Below the pieces are notes generated by a model. That model searched no databases. It saw only the letters and a program-made list of their open reading frames with translations, and was not told the DNA's origin. Both the position numbers and the translations under genes were made by a program. Shown piece by piece: positions 42,301-54,419 of a stretch of DNA of 64,000 bases. Origin of the DNA: Chrysogorgia sp. JL179-B06 (lineage: Eukaryota; Cnidaria; Anthozoa; Scleralcyonacea; Chrysogorgiidae); the NCBI GenBank assembly GCA_035772405.1, contig JAYKKM010000049.1, positions 1,953,501-2,017,500 on the forward strand. The letters run 5' to 3'. Each line of letters begins with the position of its first letter. Position 1 is the stretch's first letter.

Positions 42301-45300
42301 ATTGGGGAAAAGAACAGCTAAGCATCTGAAAATTGTCTAACTGTCCTATTGTCTCAAACAATCCCTGGTAGAAATCTTAAGTAGGATCCTATAGGATCCT
42401 ATAGGATCCTAAATAAAAACAGGATCCTAACTAGGATCTTACAAGATCCTAAATTATGATAGGATCCTAAATAGGATCTTACAGGATCCTAAATTGAAAA
42501 CAGGATCTTTCAGGATCCTAAATTAAATCAGGATCCTATCTAGGATCTTACAATATCCTAAATTATGATAGGATCCTATTTAATATCTTTCAAGATCCTA
42601 AATTATTATAGGATCTTAAATAGGATCTTACAGGATCCTAAATTAAAAACAGGATCTTTCAGGATCCTAAATTAATACAGGATCCTAATTAAGATCCTAT
42701 ATATTATGCTAAAATCTTAAATAAGATTTTATAATCTTAAATAAGATTTTATAGGATCTGAATAAGATCCTATAGGATCCTAATAGGATTATAATAGGAT
42801 TCTGATAGGATCCTAATAAGATCCAATAAGATCTTAAGTAAGATCTTAATTAAGATCCTATTTAAGATCTTATAGGATCTAATTGTTAGGATCTTATTAG
42901 GATCTCCTATTAGGATCTTATAGGATCCTATAGGATCCTATAAGATCTTAAGCAAGATCCTATAGGATCCTTAAGATCCTATAAGATCTTACTTAAGATC
43001 CTACAGGTACTTAAGATCCTACTTAAGATCCTACTTAAGATCTTATAGGATCCTGTTAAGATCTTAAGTAGGATCCTAATTAGGATTTCTACCAGGGATA
43101 GCTTAGTGGTAAGATCACTCGGTTTGATTCCTGGTTGGGGTAGTCAGATAAACTTTCAAAAACACTTTATGAATATTATATTAAATTCTCTCACTGTTAA
43201 ATATTTCTGCCTCCATACAGCTACAGAAAAACAGCTTGCACAATTACAAAAATCTATTTTATAAGGTACCTTAACAGAAAATTTTTGAATCCAATGGAGC
43301 CATTGAGTGTAGAAAATCCCTTGACCAATTTCAAAATTGTCAAACATGAAAAAATGCAGACTAGTGATATTGCTGATGTTAGACACAGAGACAGTCCAAG
43401 TGTTGCCTGCAGCACAACAAGCCTGAAAAGTTAGTTTCCATCCAGGTAAGACAAGCAGTGATCTAAAAACAAACTCTTGTATGCCACTCTGAACTGTGCT
43501 TGCCCACACTCTATATTCATTTGGCCGTGATCTGTGGATGTAGCCCTCAGAGCCATTGTTGTAATCGTCCCCAGCAAAGAGCACAAGAGGGAATTCTTGT
43601 GTTGGTTGTGGTACACCTAGCAGTGAAAACATAGTTCAAAGAAATACTACAGTCGAAGCTGTCATATTACGACAACCTTGAGAATTCGAAAAAATAGTCA
43701 TAACTTAGAGCTGTTCAATTACGAGAATGGGATATCTCATGATCTGCACGATCTAGAGTCTCTAAAATGAACCTGCAACCCTGGATCTTTAGCAGGGACA
43801 GTGCAGGGGGAGGAGCTGGAGGCTTCAGCTCGCAGCGACGAATTAAGGACCCCTGGAGCAAATTTGATCGTGGGGCCCCAAACATCTGAAAGTTAGCAGG
43901 TTGCACCCCGGTCTCTGGGGCTGCGGTGCATGGGAACAGTTATCGTTTATCAGTTACTAATATAAATATTGACTGCTGAGTCTGGGGTTTATTTTAACAA
44001 AATAATTTTGTTCTTTATTTTGTGAAGTTAAATCCGTAGGTACACTGCATTAGACAATAGGCATGTGTTACTGTTACTGATCTATATAATGATTCTGTAA
44101 AATATTTCAAAATTTTTAATTTTTTTAATGTTTTTTTGCTTTTGTGGTCTGTTTTTTTCTTGCGTTTTAAATTTGAGCTGAGTTCTCAGAAGCTCAGGAG
44201 CTCGAGGCCCTGGGGCATATGGTCCAGTTGCCCATAGGTTAATCCGCCCCTGTCAGCTCGCCCGCATTTTTTTGCCTAAGAGTTCAAAAATTTTATGGGG
44301 CCAAAGGTAGGGGCAGATTAAAGGGGATGGGGCACTTTGGGCAGGTGCCCGCGCTTATGTAGGGCCCGCAGATTTGTTGTGCCTCGTGTTAATTTAGCCT
44401 CTCCGCAGGCAACTCTGCTGGCTTCTTTTTTCCAAGACAAATCGCTTCCAAGGTTTTGGCTGGGATTGCAGGGGAAGTATAGGGATTGTGAATGGATTGA
44501 TTGACAAAGAGGGGACAGCAAGGGATTGGGGAAGAGAGAAAAGAGAGGAGAGTTACACTCGCTTCTTTTCATTTTCGCCTCGCCCCATTCCCCTCCCCTG
44601 GCGCATTTCTCTGGCTCAGCCAAAAATAGCAAAAACAGCATTGGAAGCTATTTGACTCGGGAAAAATAAGTCAGCCACAGAGTTGCCTGCGGGGGAGGCT
44701 ATTTAGGGCATCATGTTTATACTTTAGGAATTCCACATTTTCTGGCTTCTGGGGACACATGTGGTGGGGTCTTTCCTTACCTTTTTTACAAGTTAGCTAT
44801 TCGCAGCTGTTTGCTACATGTATTTTTTGGTTAATTTGCCCCAATTTTTCTAGCCTCTCTGACTTGATTTTTTCTCGGGGGGTCAGGCGTGAGGCAACTG
44901 CAAATGTGCCAGGGGCCCACGTATGCTTCATCCGCCCCTGCTTTTAGCTCCCTAACTTGCTGCACAGGCCCTGTCTAGACAAGCACTCTAACCGATTACA
45001 TTACTGTGGGTTTAGCAACAAGTTCAGTAAATATGGTAATGTGGATATATTAAAGTTAATATTTAATATTTACATTCGGTGAATCATTCGGTGAAACGTA
45101 TGAGTTTCGTAATTTGAAACATATTTTACACTCACTATATGATGCACTTGCAGAGCGCTTTGCTCGGTGAGATACGTCGCCATCCCTCACATTGCCGTCA
45201 AAAAATTGAGCCTGAAAAACAAGAGAAAAATAACTCAACAACCTTCCATTGTAGATAAATAAAATATATGTAATTTTATCCCTCAAAGAACTTGTGTTTT

Positions 45301-46134
45301 AAGTTTTTGTCGGTCGATTTGCTTTTCCAACCTATCCGGTCCCTATACCCAACAAAAATCCTAGATCTGCCGCAACAACCTGTACGAGTGTAAATAATTA
45401 TCAGTTATCATTCACTTCAATGTTTCTATCCTGAATTTTGATTGGTTACTTAAATAACTGACTGCAAATAAGTTTCTGAGCATGTGCAATAATTTTTATT
45501 ATTTATTTAAAAGAATTCGTGATCGCTGATTGGCTAACAGCCAACCAATCGTCATATCAACTCATTGCCCTACCAAATATGGAGTTGTGACCTTTTTCAA
45601 ATAATATTTGCAACCTTGTTTGTTTTCATGTCTTCAGCTGTTGGAGGATGAAATTGAAAGTATTTTGAAGGCAAGAACAAGTGATTCATCTTTATTATTG
45701 AATGATAAATCAATTATTGAATTCGTCTATCGCAAAATATCGAGCAAAATATCATGATTTGTCAGTGTCTCGCGACCAGTTATTTCCCTCTGCCTTCGGT
45801 ATCGGCAAATAACTGGTAGCTCGCCACTGACAAATTATGATATTTTGCTTAGACTCATCCAATAATTGATAATTACTGCTAATAGTAATATGCAACAGCA
45901 GCTATAGTCACTAGTGGTCACTATAGACATAGTGTATGAACTAATGAAGCTGTATAATAGTGTATACGAGATAATTACTCAATAACTGGTCTAACTAATA
46001 AGTCAACATTCAATAACTGGCAAAGAAAATCATTGCCTGTAATCGGCAGAAACTCGACTTACATTTGAATACTGAAATAATGTCCAAATGACGACAAAGC
46101 CAGAAAAAAAGTACCCCACAATTTTGAGTGTCAT
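38823..46134 (-). CDS. Secreted two-EGF-domain protein with furin-type site, five exons
   Basis: Exons 46134-46063, 45211-45136, 43616-43270, 40189-40060 and 39304-38823 join in phase (1107 nt, 368 aa). Residues 1-24 are a hydrophobic signal sequence, and an in-frame TAA lies just upstream of the ATG. A basic R-A-K-R at 40-43 suits furin-type cleavage. Residues 51-165 form a cysteine-poor region with N-x-S/T sites that I cannot place in a family. EGF module 1 is at about 180-206 (C-x3-C-x4-C-x5-C-x-C-x8-C). A second unplaced region (210-335) precedes EGF module 2 at 339-365 (C-x2-C-x6-C-x4-C-x-C-x8-C), and the chain ends three residues later. No transmembrane segment follows, so it is probably secreted. 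It is unnamed and could be a lineage-specific extracellular protein. Confidence 0.8.
40060..40189 (-). CDS. EGF gene exon 4 (EGF-like module 1)
   Basis: 130 nt from ttttttag to G|gtaagt. It encodes eight cysteines, the last six in EGF spacing (C-S-H-T-C to G-D-R-C). The exon starts only 17 bp from a Tc1-like element. Confidence 0.88.
40308..40766. repeat. CCGGTATACCGG palindrome cluster
   Basis: Many overlapping CGGTATACCG/CCGATATACC words at 40312-40441 and 40705-40766, arranged as inverted ends of an element nested in the Tc1-like copy. Confidence 0.78.
40827..41354. mobile_element. Fold-back element with about 38-bp perfect inverted ends
   Basis: CTATGTGCACACGGTGTCGT at 40827 and its exact mirror at 41335-41354. 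Inside, AAAACG-rich words (CGTTTTCAAGCG, GAAAACGTTTTC) recur. Nested in the Tc1-like copy. Confidence 0.87.
42073..42180 (+). repeat. tRNA-headed SINE copy
   Basis: A-box-like TAGCTCAGTGGTAAGAGC, then a body with AGTCACAAATTTTCAAAAAC. The same body follows the copy at 43096. Confidence 0.65.
42361..43099. repeat. GATC-rich self-complementary satellite bounded by inverted ends
   Basis: About 700 bp made of short palindromic words (AGGATCCTATAGGATCCTA, TAAGATCTTA and variants) with dozens of GATC and many GGATCC sites. The ends are mirror copies of ATCCCTGGTAGAAATC (42361-42376 and 43084-43099), suggesting a mobile unit. Lies in intron 3 of the EGF gene. Confidence 0.9.
43096..43200 (+). repeat. 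tRNA-headed SINE copy
   Basis: TAGCTTAGTGGTAAGATCAC with B-box-like GGTTTGATTCCTGG, and a body AACTTTCAAAAACACTTTAT as in the copy at 42073. It abuts the satellite and ends about 70 bp from the exon 3 donor. Confidence 0.68.
43270..43616 (-). CDS. EGF gene exon 3 (novel extracellular region)
   Basis: 347 nt from ctgctag to AAG|gtacct. It encodes P-L-V-L-F-A-G-D-D-Y-N-N-G-S-E-G-Y and W-K-L-T-F-Q-A-C-C-A-A-G-N-T-W-T-V. A beta-sandwich-like alternation of residues is seen, but no family is recognised. Confidence 0.82.
44394..44703. mobile_element. MITE in EGF gene intron 2
   Basis: Ends TAGCCTCTCCGCAGGCAACT and, reversed, TAGCCTCCCCCGCAGGCAAC. A one-sided relative lies at THNSL2 exon 1 (35990-36015). 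Confidence 0.78.
45136..45211 (-). CDS. EGF gene exon 2 (furin-type site)
   Basis: 76 nt from tttttcag to A|gtgagt. It encodes A-Q-F-F-D-G-N-V-R-D-G-D-V-S-H-R-A-K-R-S, so the dibasic site lies about 20 residues after the signal peptide, as in a short propeptide. Confidence 0.75.
45712..45870. repeat. Palindromic repeat
   Basis: Arms of about 65 bp with GCAAAATATCATGATTTGTCAG and its mirror, around the centre TGCCTTCGGTATCGGCA. Confidence 0.82.
46063..46134 (-). CDS. EGF gene exon 1 (signal peptide)
   Basis: 24 codons from the ATG at 46134 to AAT|gtaagt. The translation is M-T-L-K-I-V then a run of F, V, I, W and L, a classic signal-peptide profile. The exon is too short for an ORF scan. Confidence 0.72.
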
Positions 46135-46439
46135 CACGACAACTTATTCTGTGCAGCAATCACCATAACAACACAGGAATTTGTTTTGCCACCTTTATCG
46201 CAAATAAGTCCTGCATAATTAGACACCAGTCCCAGGGTTCTACGTTTTCGGACCACGCAATACTGTATAGTTTTTTTATAATATTTATTTTATTTACAAG
46301 CTTTGCCACATTGAGTAGCAGGGAAATCCCACAGAGCTTATCGCTCCATTTAATACAGGGGACGACACAGGTGACATTTTACACATACGGTTTTAAAAGT
46401 TTGCATAAGAATATATATATTAAAGAATATATTATATTA

Positions 46440-48620
46440 ATACGGTTAAAGAATATATCCCATCTAAAAAGATCAAGGGAAGAAATTCCCCTCCGAGAAC
46501 ATCTTCGACCGACGCTCTGAGAATTGCGAGCAAATGTCAAGAAAATGGTCAACGCCAGCCGCAATAATTTCTTTTCTTCTCTTGACATTAACTTTCAGCT
46601 AAACCCAAAGAGATTTTGGTCAATTTTTAAACTCCGCAGCAAAGAATCCAGCATTCCGGAGACCATGTCAATGGGCAAGGCTGATAGATCTGCTCTGTCA
46701 CAAACTCGATCAGCGTCCACTCCTAGTTCCATAGCTGAAATATTCAATACCTACTTCACATCTGTTTTCACCTGCAGCGATCCTCAAGAACCTCTGTCTC
46801 CTTCCTAACCGCCAACTCCAGACTTATTACTGTCAGACGTCCATCTAACAACAGATCAGGAAGTTCTTCATACACTCCTAGCGCTTGATACCAATAAAGC
46901 AACTGGTCCTGACGGCATCCCTCCTAAATTACTTAAAGAAACTGCCCAACAAATTGCACCGTCACTCACCCAGCTCTTTAACAAATCTCTAAGTTGTGGA
47001 GTTCTACCAGATGATTGGATCAGCTAGCGAACATTGTGCCTGTACACAAGAAGGGAGAAAAAGATCATGTTGAAAACTACCGCCCAATCTCTCTCCTCCC
47101 TGTAATATCGAAAGTCCTTGAACGCTGTGTACTTAACAATATACGAGATCACTTACTGGTATTAATCAATGACACCCAACATGGTTTTATCCCAGGGAAA
47201 TCCTGCACATCCCAGCTAGTAGAAGTGCTTGACTATATAGGTTCCCTACTGGACGCTGGTAAACTGACCGATATCGTCTACATGGATATGTCCAAGGCTT
47301 TTGACAAGGTCAACCATCAAGCCCTGATCAATAAACTTTACAACTGCTTTGGCATCTCTGGAAAACTGCTTGGTTGGTTCCGTTCTTACCTGCTGAACCG
47401 TAGGCAACGCGTCACTGTCCTAGGAGGCTAGAAGCTACTTCTTCCGAAAAACCTGTGTTATCAGGAATTCTATATTGGGTCCCATACTTTTCCTTCTTTA
47501 TGTGAATGACCTATCTGATGCAATAAAACATTCACTAAGTGGCCTCTTTTGCGGACGACACAAAAATATTTAAGTGCGTCGATTCTACCACAGATGCTGA
47601 TTTAATACAAAGAGACCTAAGTAGTCTAGAGAACTGGTCTGCTACATCAGGGCTCACTTTTAACCAAGACAAGTGAAAGTGCCAGCGAATTACACGGATC
47701 GAAAATGAACCCCACAGAATACCCCTATACAATCAAGAGTAGGACCCTCGCAGTTACATCAGACGAGAAGGACCTTGGCATATGGGTTACTAGTGCGCTA
47801 ACATGGTCAAAGCACACCTTCGATCGATGCACAACAGCCAACAAAAGCTTGGTTTTCTGCGCAGGTCTGCTTCGGAAATCAACAATGAAAATTAGATCCG
47901 CCGCTCATTGTATCTGGCAGTTGTGCGATCTGTTCTGGCCTATGCCACCCAAGTCTGGTCCCCGCAGTCAATCGAGCTTATCAAACAAACAGAGCGCATC
48001 CAACGCCGAGCATCAAAATTTATCTTGAAGCTACCATAATATATGTGCGAAGAATCTTACGAAGAGCCAGACTCGTTTCTACAAATCTACAACCACTTTA
48101 GTCGTACTGGCACGAGTATCTTGACTTACTGTTCTTCTTTAAGGCTATCAATGGCATTGTACCTATTTCAAGCGATATCTTACCCGAACGTCTTGTTCCC
48201 TTAAGACTTACTAGATCCTCCGCAAATGTCAATGCAATCTCATTCCGTCAACGTAAATGTAAAACAACTACTTTCAATCGCTCATTTTTTATTAGAACAA
48301 CAAGGACTTGGAACTCTCTCCCTGAATACTTAAGGCTAGATCATTTAAACATAAAAAAATTAAGAAATTACTATTAGACTATTATAATTATGCTCTATTA
48401 TCCTGTTATAATGTTGACGACCCTCGAACTTGGAAAACTGTCTGCCTAAAGTGCAACACATCGCGAAGCCTCACTGAACCCATAACTTGCTGTTATTAGT
48501 TATTATTTTATTTTTGTAAGGGCCCACTGTAATTGGTGTTTAACTGTTGTGGTGACCCTGCTTCTTCTATGTATTTTTTTAGAGGCGAAGCTAAATAAAT
48601 AAATAAATAAATAAATAAAT
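46440..48620 (+). pseudogene. 5'-truncated CR1/jockey-type LINE
   Basis: 46524-46808 is the linker between endonuclease and RT. RT blocks N-Y-R-P-I-S-L-L-P, Q-H-G-F-I-P-G-K-S-C, D-M-S-K-A-F-D-K-V-N-H and, after frameshifts, F-A-D-D-T-K (about 47545) follow. A C-terminal T-W-N-S-L-P-E-Y is near 48310. The 3' tail is an AAAT microsatellite (48593-48620). Several stops and shifts. The 5' end stops within 350 bp of the EGF gene start on the other strand. Confidence 0.83.
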
Positions 48621-48987
48621 AGTTCAGTTGGACCGAAGAGAAACTAAAAATTGGTAAATTTCTTTGTTTACCCAACCATTTTTGAGCTAGTCTAAACAAT
48701 CTTTACCTAACCTCCATTATCACCAATATACATTAATACAAGGTGATAATGATAATAACACGACTTTTGTCGGGTCATATTGTTTATTTTCCTTATTATT
48801 ATCGATAAATTATAAAATGACTAGCATTTGTAGTCATATGGTAACAGTACACCAAATACCAATGGTAGTGTTGCAGTGCAAAGACTAATTACATGTATAT
48901 TACTAGCACTGCATTGAAATAATACAGGATACAACCCTACCAAATTTAGTAATTCGTTTGTCTTTATAGATTCTATGTCTGTTGCTG

Positions 48988-50691
48988 CAGACCTGGAAAA
49001 AAATGGGATCTCAGGATCCTGGATCCTGAGGAACATTTGCTTTAGCAACAAGATTGAGAAACATTTTGAATTTTTCACGCATACTTTAAGGGAGAATTCT
49101 AAGGAATCATATTTAGTTATCTGCATTTGAGATTGTGAAGTACCGTTTTTCATATCCGGTTAATAGAATTTGAAGATTATTTTGTTTCCTCACCAATTTT
49201 CCAACCAATATAATTGAGTTCCAGATTCTGAGGATGCTTGCAAGTCTCTGTAAAAACCTAGCATATAGAATTTAAGAGAGAGCCCTCAGAAAGAAAGAGT
49301 GTCCTATCCCAGATCAAGATGTGATCAAACTAAGTGGAGAGTGTCTGAACCTGAAGAAACGTATGAAGAAAGCAGTGAATACTGATACAGAGAACTTCGA
49401 GGAAATCAAACAAGGAGACCTAGCTCTGTAAAGTTATCAAAGCTGATGACGATGGCTGGTTATGAGGAGACAAAACGAGAGGAGATACTCAAGGAGTACA
49501 TTGACCAGGCGCCTGTTTATATTACTGATTTGCTAAATAAATATAAACCTACTCGTGCTTTGAGATCATCAGACCGTAATCTGCTAATTGAGCCAAAATC
49601 CAAAACGGTGACTCACGGAGACAGAGCGTTCTCGGTTTCGGCACCAAAACTGTGGAATTCATTACCACAGGAAATTAGAAGCTTTTCTTTTTTTAAATTA
49701 ATAGTTTTTTTTGTTTACAGTGGTAATATATGTATAGTAGGCTTTATCTTATAATGACACTGTAATAAGTTTTATCAGTATATTTAAGAATATATTGTTG
49801 TATGAGCATTGAGACTATTGTATAATGCTCCTAATACGTCTATTATTATTATTATTACATTATATTCGAAACCAGACTCTTTGAAATAGTAACGGATGAT
49901 AAGACTGAACTAGCCAAAACATTCAGTCATGACTCTCTATTTGAAGAACACAAGTGTGCTAGAGAAGACTGCTCTAAATCTTGAAAACTAAGATGTAAGC
50001 TTGCAGAGCCTAAAGTTATTAAGCCAATGAAGTTCCTCCACTTGTTTCTTAAAGAAAGAACTATCTTTATTGGGATTGAGGGATTTCTCCACCTGTTCTT
50101 GAGACGCACAATAAAAACTCACGCTGAGGGCGTAGCTGCAGAATCCATGGGAAACCTGCAAGATTCACTGTAAAACAGGAGAAGAGGAATGGATGTGGAT
50201 AATGTTGGATTGGAGGCTCAGATTGATTGGAATGGACCTCCAATTCATTTGGTTGACAAGTTGGGCGAAAAAACTCTGCAGGACAAACGTTTTGGAGGTG
50301 CAGATCCAGATTGCACTTTGTTACGCGAGATAATAAGGACTCAGTGATCACTAGGAGTCTCAAGCAAGAGAAGCAATTGGTTCCATTCTTCAGTTAAATG
50401 AGTTAATAAAAGGTAAATAGGCAAATACAGACAGAGTCAAAACTAGGCTCGTTTACCAGTCGTCTCTCGGGTCCGGTCTTCGTACCGAAATCCAACTGGA
50501 AGTCAAAACAATAATCAGTGAAAGCATCCATGTTTGTAGTCTAATAAATATAAAACAAACATAGTCAAATAAACTTTATTGTTGCACGTGTAATACACGG
50601 TCAAATTTTCCATTGTTTTTACACACTTTGAGGAACATTTGAAAAAGGCAAATTCAGGATCCGAGGAACATTGAACCTTTTTCCAGGTCTG
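48988..50691 (+). mobile_element. hAT-like DNA transposon relic with inserted LINE end
   Basis: Ends CAGACCTGGAAAAA and mirror, flanked by CTGTTGCTG (48979-48987, 50692-50700). From 50100 the plus strand reads E-G-V-A-A-E-S-M-G-N-L and later I-D-W-N-G-P-P-I-H, which I associate with C-terminal parts of hAT-type proteins. The family call is tentative. Contains the LINE fragment at 49446-49860. Confidence 0.6.
49446..49860 (+). pseudogene. LINE ORF2 C-terminus and 3' tail
   Basis: T-H-G-D-R-A-F-S-V-S-A-P-K-L-W-N-S-L-P-Q precedes a 3' UTR ending GCTCCTAATACGTC and a TTA repeat. The same 3' end recurs at 52290-52515 and partly at 51325-51372. Confidence 0.78.
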
Positions 50692-50999
50692 CTGTTGCTG
50701 TTATTGAGTCCGCCTATTAAAAAAGGTGAGCGCCCAAGGCACAATGCTCTTAAAAGGGTGCTGGAGTTGAAAATGTTGAAAAATTCTCCTGCAGTGGAGA
50801 ACACCATTTCCTACATTCTTAAACTATTTTGGGTGTTTTATACGAAACAACTTGGTACTCCTCTAAAGACACCTTAATTGTTTTTACCCAACCTTTAAGT
50901 GGGTGAAAAAATGAATTACCCAACCTCTTCGGTGCCAACCTGAGGCATAAATAATGAACAGAAATAGCTTATGAAATGCAGCTATAACTCAAAACACGT

Positions 51000-51305
51000 A
51001 AAGGAATTTATAGGAAACCCTAGCTATTTTTATCACATTTAAAAAAAGATTGTTTAATTAAAATATACGCTCCTATAAAAACATATACTACATCATAGCC
51101 GCCAACAAAATTATAATTATTTATCAAATTAAGATTACGAATTGACGATGTGTCAACATATGACTATACACGTGTATCGTATTTTCTCTACTGTGTTACT
51201 GAATTTTATGGGAATTTCAGACTGACGTTTTGGTTTTTGGCGAATTCCCATCTGCATTCTCCTCTAGCTTGAGGTGTATACTATTATCTTCAGACAGGAG
51301 TAGAG
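51000..51305. repeat. Dispersed repeat, copy 2
   Basis: Shares ordered blocks with 37960-38655, including TATCTTCAGACAGGAGTAGA. Confidence 0.68.
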
Positions 51306-51557
51306 GAGTAAAATTTAAATTTTATAATGCTCCTAAAACGTCTTTATTATTATTATTATTATTATTATTATTCCAAGTTAATTACTACACGCACGCGCAC
51401 AGATCAAATTGAAGCACGCGCACTGTCGCCAGCAAACGTAGCGAATACGTACGTATTATACAATAGTCTTACAACAATATATTCTTAAAGTATGTATCAT
51501 TATGAATTACATATCATTACAATATATACAACATATTTAATATATATACATATACAG

Positions 51558-52273
51558 GTCTCAAACGACGTGTTTGAGAAAAATAAGGTGGTCGAAGTTG
51601 ATCCGTTGCGGTACGTAACAAGGCCACTAGGTTCTCCTCAGTATGACGAATCCCGCGAAGAACCAACCAAACAAAAACGATAACGTGGATTGTTCGGAGC
51701 AAAATCATGGCGCATGTGTCTACAGCGAGTACAGTTCGATGAGTTTTATTCCAATTACTGCACGCACGCGCACAGATCAAATTGAAGCACGCGTACTGTC
51801 GTCAGCATACGTATAGCGTGCTTCGTTTGCTTGCGTGTGAAGACCAACCGTTTTGCGCGAGCTTGAAAACAAACGTTAAAAATCTCGGTATAGACAATCC
51901 GGTATTTCACCAAATATTATTTAGATAGCGAAAAGGATACTTGGAGTTTCTTAGATTCCAATAGAAGAACACTTTACCGACCATGTTGAGAAGTATCCCG
52001 TTCAAAATCGTACAGGAAAAAATGAAATACGAAATAATTCGCGGAGCACTAAAGTGCACGTCCAAACAGTTTTACGTCACGTCAACATCAATAAAACTCA
52101 TCGAACTGTACTCGCTGTAGACATGATTTTGCTCCGAACAATCCACGTTATTCTTTTTGTTTGGTTGGTTCTTCGCGGGATTTGTCATACTGAGAACCTA
52201 GTATAGGCCTTGTTACGTACCGCAACCAGGTCGATCAACGACCACCTTATTTTTCTCAAACACGTCGTTTGAT
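51558..52273. mobile_element. Long inverted-repeat element
   Basis: Arms of about 190 bp starting CAAACGACGTGTTTGAGAAA are reverse complements with a few mismatches. ATTACTRCACGCACGCGCACA words also repeat nearby (51380, 51757). Confidence 0.83.
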
Positions 52274-52289
52274 ATTTGAACATTGATAT

Positions 52290-52481
52290 TTTAAGTAGTT
52301 TTAAGTCAGCACTTAAGACTTTTCTTTTTTAAAATTAATAGTTTTTTGTTCATAGTGGTAATATATGTAGTAAAGTCTTTATCTTATAATGAAACTGTAA
52401 TTAGTTTAATAAGTATATATAACATTAATATTATATTGTTGTAAGAGCATTGAGACTATTGTGTAATGCTCCTAATACGTC

Positions 52482-52514
<33 letters not shown>

Positions 52515-52515
52515 C
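52290..52515 (+). repeat. LINE 3' UTR copy
   Basis: Matches the end of the LINE at 49690-49860, including GCATTGAGACTATTGT and the terminal TTA repeat. Confidence 0.75.
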
Positions 52516-53751
52516 CGTAACTGTCCTGTCACTGAGAGTAGTTTTCTAATGCACCAACTGCTTAGATTCCACGGAGCATCGTGGGGTTGGGGCTGTGCGT
52601 CTGTGCATCGTGAATTCCGAGCAGTTGGTCTATGATCTTTTATGTAGTTGATTTTTTGGTTGTTCTTATACATCTATTTTTAATTTCAACGGGAAGGCGC
52701 CTCGCATGGGTCCTCGAGTCCCGTTCGCGCTCTTTCCGTTTGGGTATTTTTTGTAATTACATTAATATCTAACAATTATACATATATCAAATATCAAAAT
52801 AATATTTCTTCTAAAACGAGGCTATAAGCGCTAATTTAAATGCACATTAAAGAATATTACATTCGCCGCCATTTTTCAGGCATAAGGTCTATCCAGGATG
52901 CGGCTAAACCGAACGAAATCGTTAAAACATTACGATCAAAACACCGCAAAGAAAAAATTAAAAAGCGCCAGTCCGCACCAATTACTTCTTTTACTGCAAC
53001 TGATGTTAAACCGGGATATTATTTTAAATGGCCTAACGGTAATTGATCACAACAAAAATTTCTCGGGAACAATACACCCATCGGAAACGAGGTGTAGAAA
53101 AACTCAAATACTCAATTAAGCCAACATTCTCTGTGTGAGGATTTTGAATTTGAGTGTATATGAAATGAATTTATTTGTGGTTGTTTATCATATTTATTGT
53201 CTATAAAACACGTAAATTGAGGGGGTAACCGTAAAACTGTGTTTTAGCATCACAAAGTCAGGGTTCTATCTAGGATTTTTCGCTTGGTGGAGAAGCAAGC
53301 CAGGATTCCGAAAGGGGGGAGCGAGCGCCAAAGGCGCGAGAATCTAGGGGGATCCGGAAAATTTTGAAATCTAGTCTCTGAAATGCCATTTTCTGCATTT
53401 TGGGGGAAGATTTTACACAATTCTGAAGGTTTGGAAAAGTCATATAAAACACGAAAAAACAACACTTTCCAGGATTTTAAGTACATTTTATATTTTTTAT
53501 TAAAATTTATAATATATTTCATATTGAATCAGTTAAGTTGACACCACCTTACGTCCAATAATAACACTTCAGTTGTGAATGATCACAACTTTTTTGGGCG
53601 GGAAGCTGGACTGTTTGGGGGGGGGGGGAAGCTTCCACCGGTAGCACAACATTATATATATATATAGTTTCAATCAACTTAGAATTAGAACATAGTACCA
53701 TAGTATATTGATTTATCTATCCACACTCAAATATACCCCTTAAGTTATAAC

Positions 53752-53905
53752 CAGCTGTTGTGGTCTAGTGGTTCCACACATGTATATGAGCTGGGTGACA
53801 CAGGTTCAAATCCTGGGTCGAACCTCCACTCAGGGTCTTAAAAATAATTGAGGAGAAAGTGCTACCTTTGCAATAATATCAGCAAATGGTAAGACTTTTG
53901 GGTCT
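53752..53905 (+). repeat. tRNA-derived SINE
   Basis: TGTGGTCTAGTGGTTCCACA (A box), GGTTCAAATCCTGGG (B box), then a body with GAGAAAGTGCTACCTTTGCA. The anticodon arm is abnormal, so it is not a working tRNA. Confidence 0.75.
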
Positions 53906-54419
53906 TCTCAGATAACAACCTTAAATCGTTTCGCTTCTAGCCTGTTGGGGTATTCCGTTCACATACATATACACTGAAAATACGGTTCAGGCCATGAGGC
54001 GATTAAACAGAGCGATGTAGAACCGTTGACATCGTGAACGCTTTGTTTACTTTATGTGTCTTGGTACAGCTCTTGTTCTTCCGTGACATTAGCTAGCTTA
54101 TCACACAATAATCTCCTCCACTCCCGCACAGGAAATGTGGCCATTTTGAAGCGTTCCGAAGCGAACATCTCGGCGAGAAAAATACCATAACATCGCTTCA
54201 GGTAAACGAAACGCACAAATTCAGACGATTTTGAGAACATGTTTCATTTAATTTCATATACAATGCCGTTACTCATGGAGACAGAACATTCTCGGTTGCA
54301 CTAAGCTGCAAAACTCTGGAACGGAATATAAGCCCTAAGGGGTTTTGGGCATGGGCTTATAAATGGGGGGCTTATATTCCGCAGTTTACGGTATTTAAGT
54401 AGTCTAATAGTGCCTATTA

